From Lytechinus pictus (Eukaryota > Echinodermata > Echinoidea > Temnopleuroida > Toxopneustidae), in assembly GCF_037042905.1 (NCBI RefSeq), contig NC_087246.1, positions 37,628,001 through 37,692,000 of the forward strand: DNA of 64,000 nucleotides. Direction: 5' to 3'. Position numbers and translations under genes: made by a program. The notes below the pieces were generated by a model that made no database searches, had not been told where the DNA came from, and saw only the letters and a list, made by a program, of their open reading frames with translations. Shown one piece after another: positions 36,801 through 50,300 of this stretch (position 1 is the stretch's first letter; every line of letters begins with the position of its first letter).

Positions 36801-39800
36801 ATTCACACGATTCCAGTTACACAAATGGAATTTCCATAGGTGATGTAAAGGACAGGAGAATAAACCCTATTATATTCTGCATACTACGAATCTTGCTATA
36901 GGATTGGCCAGAAGCCGGTCATGTTATAAATCATCACTCGCAGTGATGGACCTTTTTTGTTTCGCTGATCCTTTTCAGCCCACTGGGTCATAACGCATTA
37001 TGAATAAGTTTGAGCACGCGCGAATAGCAAAGTTCCTTTGTGAGGTCACAATAAATCTTGTTGGAGCAAGATCTTGGATGTCTGCGCATAGATTACATAC
37101 ACGCTAGCATTAAAACAAGCATAGTCGTCTCATTGGATTTTTTTTTCAAAGGAAACCTTGATTAAAAAAATTCTTATGGAGACGCATTGATACCGGTTTC
37201 TTCATTTATAGTGGTTCTCGATGCGGAATATAAAGCAAATAATCACCTCTTGATTTCAGGTGACGAGGCAAACTATCACTTTCTTGGCAAGCTGGACACT
37301 CGCTATCTTTCCTCAGCCCGCTCCGGAAAGATAGTTACATCCAGCTTGCCTCGTAAGTGATAGTTTACCCATCACCAACGGTCATTATTTGCTTAATATC
37401 AAAGCATCTTACCTTGTAGATACAGAGATATTCTTTGAGGAAAGCAACCTGTTGAACAGCTGGTTGCCTACTATTCTTGGTTAGTAGATGTTTGAATGCT
37501 GCAGTAGCATTCTCCAGCTGCTTTAGATTGAAAGATTGTCGTCCAACAGTCAGGTTGATATGGTCCTGTTAATAATTGTTTTGGAAAGTCAATAGTGTAC
37601 AAATATAAAATTCATTTCGTAGATCACAAACTAAAATGTCAAATCAAATTAAGAATGATAAAAATGTCATTCACATTTCATAAATACAATAATTGCACAT
37701 AAACAAATCCCATCAACCAGCAAAATATTCTTCCATCATGAGAGTCTGATCTAATTCAAAGAGCATAAACTCGATATTGTACCACATTATTGTCAGTTAA
37801 GGACATTGGGACTGTGATATCACTCAAATATAACCATTCATAAGTTAAAGCAACTGATTCAAATATATAGACATTCTAACTGATGACTTGTGCAATTGTA
37901 TTGTTATTTCTTTGTGCCACCCTTGCTCCATATTTAACTGTTTATTAACTTGCATAATCATCGCATGAAACAGGATATACTTCAGTAACAATTGGGTGCA
38001 AGGTAGTAATCATTCATTGCCTGACCTCAACCCAAAGTTTCTGCCATAATTGAATTACAGATCATAATAGCTAACCCTACTGATGCTACATTAGACTACA
38101 ACACCTAAAGTCACTTTGGCTTTGGTATTGGTTTTTTCATGAATTTTGGAGTGGACAGAACATATCTAGGATTTAGTTTGTGGGGTCTTTTTAATGTTCT
38201 TTTCAAGAATTATTATTATTATTTTAGATAACTGTATCTTTATCTAACGACATTCACAGAGGGGTTTATTTCCAGAAAGAATCTTATTGAACAGTGAACT
38301 CACCTCAGCTAGTGCCCAACCCTTGCCTTTGTAGACTTGCAGAGCTTGGCAGTATGACCTTAGAGCATGCTTCCTCTGCAGACAAGATAATGTTTAACAA
38401 GGTTAATATGAACAATCATCTTTCAGGCAGTATGTGAACAAGCTATATATATATATATACTTTTCACAAGGAATATGGGATTTGAAAACAGAGACAAAAC
38501 AAACAGCTAAAATAAAAAAATAATATAAAAAAACCCCAATAAAATACAGTATAAAACCTTGTACAGGAATTGTACTGCAAAGCTCACAAACAAAACTCAG
38601 CAACATTTTGTGTTCAAAGTCAATGCCTTCTGTCACAGTTAGGTGTTTAAGATGAAACTTGGCGTAAAATAAACTTGTCAAGATTTACGTAGGTTTTGTG
38701 GAAAAACTCATGACACCATAATGAACAGGTAAGATGTCATGCAACATGGCTTACAATTTTCCACGCAACTTTAGACAAATTTTGGGACTTGAAGTGTGTA
38801 ATGTGAATTGATTAGCACATTTGAGGTGATTAGCCTCACCATATCCGAATATGAAAAAAATTGCTGAGTTTTTGTCTCAGCGTACCTGAACAACAATTGG
38901 ATACCCACCTGGCCTGCTTTACTGTATCTGTGTCCAGCTAAGATCATGTGAAATGCATACTTGCGAACCATGGGACGAGATGAGTTGATGAAACAATGAG
39001 CAGCTTGCTCTAGGAAGAGAGCACTTCTCAAATCAGAATCCTAATAAAATAAGGGAAGAAGTGAAAGTGCTTGACAAGTAAACTTTCCATACTTTAAAAA
39101 AAGCATAAATTATGACGTCACAAATCCAAAAATTAAAATTCTAATAACTTTCTTAATCTTTAGCAGATTTTCCTCAAACCTTCATCAATATTTATTATTT
39201 TTTTTTTCTGCTATTTTCTTCAGGGTGAACTTCCCCCCCAAGTCTTATTATGGTTAACTTTTATTGCAAATTTGTTACTATAACAATCCATATGAAATGG
39301 GCCACTGTCATTCAATTAAATTGCCGGAAATATTTAACTTACCTCTCCTGTGAGTCTGATGAATTCAAGAGCTGCCTCAGAAAACATTCTTCTTGCTTTC
39401 TGGATCTCAGTTCCCATTAACACAGCTCTCGTTGCTAACTGGGGTTGCCTAAAATAACAAAAGAAGACAAGCATAAAAAGAAAAGGTGAATCATTCATGT
39501 TTTCTGAACAAATCATGAAAATATAGCAAGGAATACAGAATGATGAAGTTCAAATCTGGACGCCATGTGTGCAAATAATAAATGAACGAACACGAACTTG
39601 ATTCCAATTCAACTCGCAGTTTAGTACAATGATTCCATGTTCACTTCATATTTGAGAAAACATTTTGTGATGCATTCATCTATCAACCAAATCAGGCTGG
39701 CTTTGTTCTTCAGAGCTGCCAGCTTTCAATATTCACCTTTCTGGGAGAATTTACTGAGGAAGGAGGAAGATTTTTCTCAATTCCACACAACTGAATGAAA

Positions 39801-41301
39801 GAGATTAATGTATGAATCAGGGAGGTGATGAAAACATGGATTTTTCACTTGAAAAATCATGTCAATATTCAGGGAGTTTCCCTGACAATCAGGGAGACTT
39901 GGCAGCCCTGGTTCTTGTTTAGGAGGTAAAATATGTACAACTATACACAAATTTTATTCCATTGAAAATTACTCAGTTTATCACACTAATTTCATGTCTG
40001 AATTTCATTTTAAAAATTGGAAAAGAAAAATCATGATGTTCTTGTCTATCAAGAAGCTGCAAATTATTTCAAACAGAGAACCATATCTCATGTTGGCTTT
40101 GTTTTATCAAATTTTGAAATACATGCTTAAAGGACAAGTCCAAGTAAAATGAGAAAAACCCAACAAGCATAACACTGAAACTTTCATCAAAATCGGATGT
40201 AAAATAGGAAAGTTATGACATTCTACAGTTTCACTTAATTTCACAAAACAGTCATACGCACATCCTGGTCGGTATGCAAATAAGGAGACTGATGACGTCA
40301 TCCACTCACATTTTCTTTTTTATTTTATTATATGAAATATTCTAATTTTCTCCTCATTGCCAAGTGAAAAAACGATATATTCCTCCCTGAACATGTGGAA
40401 CTAGTATTATTTAATACAATATGGTTCAGTCAAGTCAGTCTTTATTGTCAAATCTTTAAAAAATGATATATTGTATAACAAAAGAAATAGTGAGGGATAT
40501 CATCGTCTGTCTCATTTGCATGTCACTGTGTTGTGCATACCACTGATTTGTGAAAAATGAGCGAAACTTTAAAATGTCATAACTTTCTTATTTTACATCT
40601 GATTTTGATGAAATTTTCAGTGTTATGCCAGTTTTATTTTTCTCTATTGATTCAAATCAACATTTTTTTGGGTGGACTTCATCTCTAAAGACCTGTAAAA
40701 TAACTAGAACTTACTTGCATGATGTTAGATAAGTAGTGACTGCATTCTCCATGTAATGACTAGGATAAGACTTCTGTATGTGGCCCAACATGAAAGCAGA
40801 TATTGCTGCAAATTCCTGTAAAATTCAAAAGAGCCACACCAATCATATGAAAATGCCTTGTTTGTGTGATCTAGCATATATAAATCAGTCAAAATGATTA
40901 AGATTCTGCTGAGAAATGGTTGAAACCAGTACTAATGGTGTGGTATTGTATGTTTGTTTGACCAGTGGAAAAAGGGTTTCAAAAAGACCAATCTTCAAAG
41001 AAAAAAAAAATGATCTTAAACAGTGCTATAGAAATATCAGTGTATATTTATAAGAGCACTATTTTGATGTCCATCTTTTGTCATTAATTTCCTTTGAAGT
41101 GTCTTCAGTGTTCAATTAAGATGGAATGTTTGCCAAATAAATCATGTGAAGTACTACTATCACTATTATTATTGTTGATGTTATTATTAACATTTATCAT
41201 TTTCTCATCATCATCATCATCACCATCACCATCATCATCATCTTCATCATCATCACCATCATCACCATCATCATCACCATCACCATCACCATCACCACCA
41301 C

Positions 41302-41363
<62 letters not shown>

Positions 41364-44300
41364 CCATCACCATCACCATCATCATCTTCATCACCTTCAT
41401 CTTCATCATCATCATCATCATCATCATCGTCACCGTCATCATGATCATGATCATGATCATGATGATGATCATCATCATTGTTTATATCTTACCAATGATC
41501 CTGCATAGTGCATCCAAGCTTGATCATTACCAAAATCCCCTTTAGCTGTATGGTAGGAGGTATAAGCCATCTCATACATCTGAACCATGAAAGCCAGGTC
41601 TGCTCGTCGTCTCATCTGAATCTCTGGTGATTCCCTTAGATACCTGAAACAGACAATAACAACATCTTGTGAATACGAAGGGTGCTATAATCATGTGCAT
41701 CAAACAGGAAAATTGAAATGCAACTTGACATCTACTCGACCTCATCTATATATTTGTGTTTGTTCATGTTAATCCCATTTTCTAGGAAAATGTAACAATG
41801 TATAATGACATAACAAATTCATTGATGCCTTCATATCTGATATCAAAATACACTGAAATCAAAACATAAAATGGTACTATGAATGTGTCAATGAAAACTA
41901 AAAGGACAACAGGTTCGGGGATCATTTTTGTTTTCACCCTGATTTAAACAACTGGTTTCCTTTAAATTGTGAATTCTTACAAATATGAAAATGTGTAATT
42001 TAGCAATTTACAAGATTAATCAAAATAACTTGCAAAGTTGCATTGAGAACGATTTCCTTATACTGAATTATGATAAATTACAACACCTCTTTCCATTCTC
42101 ATATACATAATTACTTCAACTTTCACATTAATTTCAGTGTGACTTATGGATTTTATTTTGAGAAAAATCAAAGAATGCACTGAAATTACAAATATGCTTA
42201 CTTTGGTGAGGAGTCTGTAACAGGTGCTGATAAGACCTTCTCATTTTGCTTGTTACCCATGAATAACTTCTTGGTTACATTGAACAATGATCGTTGGATA
42301 CCTTTCCTTGATGCAAGCTATGGAAAGAAACATAGAGGAATTCAATAATTGATACAGTTACGTAGCTCATTATTTAAATGTGATTCTGGAAGGTATTGAA
42401 CGTATTGCACCAGAAATACTACATAAATGCTACTAAACAACATTTAAATGTAATGAATATCATTATGAGTCATCAGCTCATAAACAATCCAATAAACACA
42501 ATATATATACATAACAACAATCAAAATATTATCTGCAGGAGACTAAAAAACACACAAAACCAACAAAGAAAACAAAGCAAAAAACAAATATGTTACAAGG
42601 AATTACTACTAGAGTTGGAATAAAACAATATAATATTGACAGGTTCTGCAAAGAAAACAAAGAATATGTTGCCTGCGACAGAACCATATATATCTTTGAT
42701 GACAACAATATGGTTCTTTCCAGGACAACCTATATATGTTCCGAGCAAGTCAACATCATTGTCAATACCTACATTACCTATGTAAAATTATGCATAATAA
42801 CAATGTATGTACACATCAGATAACTTGTCAGTCTTGTTGATTCACAGCTATCAGGCATTTATGACATACTGGCTAATCAATTCTGAAGTAAAATACTTTG
42901 CACACTGTGTGGTAGATCTTACCTGTTCTGTAAGAGTACGAATCATCCTTTCTACGTAGGGCAGCAGACCCCTCACCACAAATTCATGGATGAATATCCT
43001 CAATCTATCGTGATCACTCAACGTTAGATGAGCCCCATGGGTGGTAGAGGAGCCCCCTCCTGTGACCTTCACAGCATTGGCTACCTGACTGGCAGGCTTG
43101 GACGGGATAGAGTTACTCCCGTTAGCGTTGCTGGTGATGATAGGATCCGTCCCGATGTCTGTGAGGGGGTCTGACTGGGTTGGTGTCAAGGGGTCTGTCT
43201 GGGTGGTTGTCAGGGTGTCTGATGGGGCTTTGACATCTGCTAAAGGATGGGAGATAACCTCATTTGAAGGCGAGGTATCAACTTGGACCATGACAATGTC
43301 CTCTGGGGATGGGTCATTAGGACCATCTAAGAAAAACAAAATGAGGGAGAAAAACTTCATCACAGCTCCATGCAACATGGATTAAACAAAGGAAACAGTT
43401 ATTCTGATTTTTTTTTAATAAGAATTTATGTAATGATTATTTTTTCACATTTACTTTTCATGTGATCTTTGTATCTGAACTTAAGACATCTTTTAACTGG
43501 CAGTTTATTGGTTGAATTATTAATTGCATCAAGTTGAATGCAAATTGTGTTATTCAATGATTTATATTTCCTTCAAACCAAATTTCAGGATTTTACCTTT
43601 AAAGAAATCTTGTTGAGAAGAGATCAAAACCAAATTGAAGATGTACAAACTAACCTTCTGAACTATTTGGTGTGAGTACCATATTGACATTGTCATTAGA
43701 AGTACCCTCTGAGACCTGATCTGGAAACATGGCTGGATCACTGGCTGGTACCGCATCTACTTCAACGGGTTCCTAACAATAATAATAAAACAATTACTCA
43801 GTCAACTGTAACGTATCTCCCAAAATTGCAAGATTCTCTTTGACGAAGCTCAAACCTTTTCTAGTTCTGAATATATTAGCCACATTCATGAACAAGACCA
43901 CAAGTTTTACACGGGTTTTATGATTGCTACCAGTTAGTATTCAGTAAGAAATACAGGGCTTCGTTTAAGGACGGTAGTCATTCACCGACAATTATCAAAG
44001 AACGGTGCATCTCAGTCAGATGAAAATTTCATATGATTTCCCAATGCAAATGACTTGTCTATTCAAAATGAAATATTTTCCCATTGGAAACAAATAATTG
44101 CTAACACTATTCCCAAAATAATTCATGGATACTCTTCTGGCTTCATTTGAATTTCACAAAATGAATAGTCGAAGGCTTTCTGAGATGCTAATCTTCATGC
44201 ATTACAATCTTTCAACACATATCACTTTAAATGATAGGAGTATATTGAAATTAGACTCGCAGCCCATAGCATAAAAAAATACTGTAACTGTACTGTTCAA

Positions 44301-47300
44301 TATTAACTTCCATGAAATGTTTGATTTTTGATTGGCTTTTGAGCCCTGTATGGCACATGTAATTATCATTGGATAGCAGAATTAGTGACTTTTATGTTAC
44401 GGGGCCCTGAACAGTTTTGACTAACCTGTTGGTTGACTTTATTTAGATACTGACTCCACGGATCAGGCATTGAGTTCTGTTCAGCAGTTACCGATGGATC
44501 TACAGTAGTCAGTGCTCTAGAATTGATCCTTAGAAGATGACATGCATGACTGCCGTAGGTAGACTTCATGCTCTGATAGATTGCATCAGCTCTAATCAAA
44601 CAGGAAAAATGAACAATGAAATAAACGTATCTATCAAACCACTTCAACAGGATAAGGGTTTTTTTTTCAGTGTAGAAAGTATCTTTCAAGATTATATTTT
44701 CAAATATGTTCTGACTTATGTAAATGCATGTGTGTAAATTGATATTCAATATACAGTGTACCACTTACATTAACACAGCAAATCCATACTGCCTAAATTA
44801 TAATCGAACTCGTAATTGATGAACCTCACCCCCCCCCCCCCCACCCATTGAGAATTGTGCAGATGCACTATGGATTCTTTTCTGGGAATTGGTTGAAATA
44901 TGATAGTTTATATATACAGTATAAATCATGCAATATTCAGAAACTATGTTACTACTGCAGCAGTAATCTCTCCCAAAAATCAAACAAATCAAAACTAAAC
45001 AAGGCTAAACAAAATTAAAAGAATATAAACAAGAACAAGCAAACACTCTTCTTCGTTCTAGTAACTCTACGTGAGACTCACTTCTCCTCTTCTCCTTCTG
45101 AGTTATCATGAAGCAGGACATAGTATTTGAAGATATTAGGACAGAGCCACTTAGGATGTGAAGCTGATGATGTGTGTTGAAGATGATGTTGCTCTTGAGA
45201 TAACTTGACAAACTGATCCATTGGATCTGCATGACCTGTTGATACTACAAGCATACCTGTGGTTTCTCCATTAAGGAAATAATGTCATTTCACATCTACA
45301 AATGATTAAAAAGAACATAATATGATTAATTTATTCTTTTTTCTTACATATAACAGATCACCCCCAAGAGATGCTGAAGGAAATGTATTATTTATAGTTG
45401 ACTACATGTAATGCACTCAAATGCACTTTTAATCCCTTTATCCTCAGTATCGCTTGTTTTCCTTTGATCAAGTCATACTCAGTCGGACCAATCCCAAGAA
45501 TATCCTCTCTAAAAAGCAACGTGTTAAAAGTAATAAGCAAGAGGCAAAAGAGCATTTTGTTCAGGCGGTAACGGAGAAACCCCCTCAACAAGTCACTCAC
45601 ATTCATGACTGAGAAAGGATACAAGCCACAAAATGTCTGATGAATTCATGGTCACAAGTTGCCATGCTCTGCAAAACACTTTCCCTATATGCTTCATACC
45701 ATGGAGTGGAGGCTGTGGAAACGAACAAAAACAATTCAAGAAAGGTATGAAACATTTGGAGGAAAGGGATATACATGTACTCTATAAACCTCGGTTTGTA
45801 TTAATCAATTAATCATATCTCTTACATTACATTACACAAACTTGTTTAAATCTATTCAAACATAATATATACAGTATATATGAAAAGTGGTGCAAAATAA
45901 CAGGTGGTTCACTTTCAGTTCCACTGTACATTGTAGGGGAACTAAATGAGTATGTGCATTCAAAGAAGGGAATTATGCATTTGCTACGTCAAAATTATAT
46001 TTAAAAAAAAAGCATTATAATTGAATTCACTCAATATGTTTGAGACAAAATGTGTTTTAACAAACAGATGAAGAGACATGAAAAAATTGTAAGATTTTTA
46101 ATGTGACAATCAATCCTTTTATCTTTTTATTGTTCATTGGGTCCACTGTAATTTTTTTTGGGGGGGGGGTATTATGTTTTGCTTTATTGGTCCTTTCATT
46201 TCAAAATAAACAAACATTCATAATATTTAGAATATACAAAAGACATCCACATATAAAAAAACAAGTCTAACATACAATGAAATAAATAGAAATGAAAGTG
46301 AATCACATGGAACAGATCATTGGGCCCACTGTTCCAAGCATGCAAGTGAACCAAGTTCATTTTGGCACAATATTTTAAAAACAATAATGTTCAGAGATGC
46401 ATGGGTCTTGAAATATTACCAAAGTACCATTTGGTTGCTAGGAAAATGGACTTTAAAAAAAGAAATGATATGATTTCTGTCTTCACTGATTTACCATCTC
46501 TCAAGAGAGAATACATCTTCAGCCTTGCTCACACTAGGCGATTCATTGCAATCCGAATTTCCAAGAAATTGTGATAACATTTGATATGGACATTCCAACT
46601 AGTAAAATCTTACGGATCAGAGTTCAGAACAGTAGTAGGACTACTGAAAGCAAAATTCAGTCCAGTTCGAGCCTCCCTGAATAAATAAAAACAAATTCAA
46701 TTCCAAATCGTAATGACGTCATCATCTGCTGCAACTTGAAGCCGATTTGGACTTTACTCCGACCACAGGGGTTGCCGCAAAGTAAAAGTATGATTTCAGT
46801 ATTCCTAACATCATGCCAAATTGTAAATAAAATGATTTTACTTCTTGGAACTTTTACATTTAATGCAAAATGCAATTTCTTGAAAAATAACTTTGCATCG
46901 GATCGCATAGTGTTAGCCTGGCTTACTATACATGCAGTAGATAACTTAAGTCCATAAAGATCAAGAACCTTTACACTTGACTTTACATTGAAATTGAATG
47001 AATAAACTCACCACTAATTTGCAGGTCATAGGAACCTACTGTCAAGACGTTTGCTCTCCCTTCGGTAGTAGGGACTTGTGAATTCTGCACAGCATCATAA
47101 CAGAGTTTGCGATGAATACCAGCTGATGGAGGCTGTGTGTTCATGTCATTCACAATCAATCTTAGGTTATGAATAGAGTGAGGCTGACCAGCTGGGTCTC
47201 TAATGTGAGCTGTGAATGAGAAGCAGTAAGGGAATTATGTTTTCATGATAATGCAGCTTTGCCCCATCTCTAGACACAAAATCCACTGTATGGATAGATA

Positions 47301-50300
47301 AAATCCATTTTTATTACTATTATGTATGAAATTGAATTCAACACTGTTTTTCTGTGGATTTACAATGGTCTTTACATAAAAGGGCTCCAGGCTTGAGGCA
47401 AACGAGGGAAGAGGAACAAAACGTGTTAAGAGACCCATGGCTTAACTTAAAACTTGTCTAGATTAAGAATATTCTTTTCTTAAATGGACCACGTATATCA
47501 TCAGCCTGCCCATGTCCAACTAAAGACAAGATGGGGGTGCCCATGTCTAAGAATCTAGAAAAAAAAAAATCCAACGACACATTCTGGCTAAATTTGTTAC
47601 TATACCCAATAACCATTATAACTGCCAGACCAAGTGAATATTTATTGTCACAATGCACTACTTTCAGCTTGGTCTAATTTGAACTTTTATCAATTTTACA
47701 ACTGAAAAATTACTATTAGTATTGGGAATCAAAGGTGGGATTTGAACCCATGCCATTACAACAGTGCAGCTTAGAGATCTGACCCCTACACCTTAAACCA
47801 CGAGCAATTCATGGCAGGTTGGAGTTTTCTAAAGGTTTTATACCAAACCACACTGTATAATTCTATACCTCAACATCTAATCTATTCTAGGTAGGATTCT
47901 TGACAATTTGATTGCTGGGAATATTTGTTAATTTTTACCCACAATCTCCATAAAAATGTAACCCCCCCCCCCCCCTCTGCTTGGCAAGAGACGAGTGTGC
48001 TTTCGCATGACTGTCCGAATGAAGCAATATTCCACAACCTGCTCATTGGTGTATAAGCCGAGGCCATGGAGGCTGCCTGGCTGGTGCCAAGTTGGGCCGG
48101 TTGCAGGGAATTTGTGGTTCCCTTTGTGTATTCCTTTGGGCACCAGTCCAAAAGCACACTAGCCAAGTGCATTAATCCCCTTGAAGGACAGCGCCAGGCT
48201 CCAGCTCAACCTCAGGCCAGGTTAGGCTCCTACATGCTAATCAAAATTTGTGAAAGGAAGTTCACCCTGAAAAAAAATATCAGTGAAGGTTCGAGGAAAA
48301 TCCATCAAAGATCAAGAAAAGTAATATTAGAATTTTGAGTTTTTGATATGTGATGTCATAAGCGAGCAACTGCCCCAATGTTATAATATAAATATGCATC
48401 TTAGTTCTTATATCTAGATCTACACTAAATTGTCAATTTTCTTAAGTTTTTAATGTTTTGTGACTTCTTTTTCTTTCAGCAGCAGGTGTGAAATAATTTC
48501 CCTATTGATATAGATTTAAGGAATAATAAAAACAATTTTTAATCTTTTTTAGAAAATGAAATTTCATTGATTTTCAGTTTTAGTTTTACCAATTTTTTAG
48601 ATCTAGATCTAGACCTCTACTAGACTATATCTATATCATGATCATAATTTAGATCTAGGGTCTGAATCTGAATGGTTGGGTCAGTAAAATGTCTTTGACG
48701 AACACATCGACACCAACTTGTTGAGAATAGCGCACTGTTTGGAACAACTTTTTTCTATGGCTGTTTGCATAGACTCACTTAGGTCCAACCTTTTTAGGCC
48801 TAACTTCAGTAGAGGCGCTGGTCCAAAAATTGGGACTGGGGTTTCCAGTATCTGCAGCTGATGAATCTGTGTACATCCTGACAGACATAATGCCTTAAGT
48901 GAAGTTAAGTCTTCTGGTTATGAAAAAGAAGCTCTTGCTTTTAGGACAGATCCTGAACGTTGCCCCTGATAGAACAGAATGAAGGCTATTTCTTCATAGC
49001 ATCTGTGCCAAACACCCCTTCAGTTCAACAATGGTGCCTTGTTCTCAGGATGCTTAATCTTCCTCCGTTAGATGAGCTTTTGGTAAAAACCTCCAACCTA
49101 AAGCCTTTGGTAACACATGGTGGTGTTAGCAGTGACTAGAACATCAGAGTCCAGGCAAAGTGAGGCTCTCTCTGTAAGAAAAGTTCACTCTCATTATGAA
49201 CCAGAAGACCAAAGCCTAAGGCTACTGACTTGTATCCTGGACATATAGCTAATCCCACCCTGAGACCAGCTATCACCATCAGAGCCTAGATCTCATGCAA
49301 AGTTTAGGCCAGACTTGTCAGAATTAGAAAGGGTTCTGATGACATCTGTCAACCATGTTCCTAAATAGAGAAGATGTTGAACACTGTCTCATCCTGTCCG
49401 GCCACTGCACCTGTGCCCCGTGACCTCATCAATCGCATTAAGGACAACGACAATACCGCACAATTTGCAGGTTTATTTGAGGCAGACCCCCAGTCCTTTC
49501 TAGAATGTATCATCCTCTTTCTTCCCCCTGTACGCATCAGCAGTGCCAGTAAAACCTAGCTCCACACTCTTATTTTATACTTCATTCGCAATCTTCACAC
49601 AACTCACCAAAACCTTCTCAGCAACCTAACTCTAGCAACCCATAGGAAGCGTCTTCAGTCATTTTTTTTTACTGTTATCAGCGATCTCCGACATTAACGG
49701 AGGAAGGAAACAAGAGATTGTCCCGGAAAAAAAAAAGGATATCCTCAAAAACCAAGACAAATCATGTCTTGATAAATTGAGATTGTCCTTGTTTATTATG
49801 GGGACAGTTTTTTTTTTCACTTACCCCTGTGGGACACAGATGGCAATTACGGGGATTGAGAGTGCTAAAAATAGATTCAGTGACCTCAATAACCCCTAGA
49901 TCACTGTCTATTTTTCACGACTTGCCATCTTCCAAGTTCCAATAATCTTGTTATGAAACCTAATGAGTTTACATTGACTAGCGCACTCAATTGATGTCAG
50001 CACTTGACAGGTGAATGAAATTTTCCTAGATTTCTTGTGTGGAGAAATCTCTGAAAACTAAGACAAGAGAAGAGTGAGACAGTCCCTGAAAACTGGGACG
50101 ATCCCAATTTTCTGACCAGCGCCTCTACTGAACAGAACTTAAGCAGTTGGACTCTGTCATGATGTCACAAAATGACAAATCAAAATATCAATTATCAGTA
50201 GAGGCGCACGGCCAATATTGGAGACTGTCTCCAATGTGGGAGATTATCTCCAATATCAGAGACTTTTGTAAAGAATTTGGGTATCCAATTTCAGAGACAG

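Noticed and set aside
41094-41478. ORFs of poly-Ser/Pro (plus) and poly-Met/Val (minus)
   Set aside because: They are translations of a trinucleotide microsatellite in a TRAPPC8 intron, not proteins.
42396-42823. Asn/Gln-rich ORFs of 75-77 codons in a TRAPPC8 intron
   Set aside because: AT-rich composition alone gives these residues; no homology or splice support.
46657-46957. 83-codon ORF similar to one at 51867-52076
   Set aside because: Similarity is explained by two copies of the CACTATGCGAT element; frames are broken and full of low-complexity residues.
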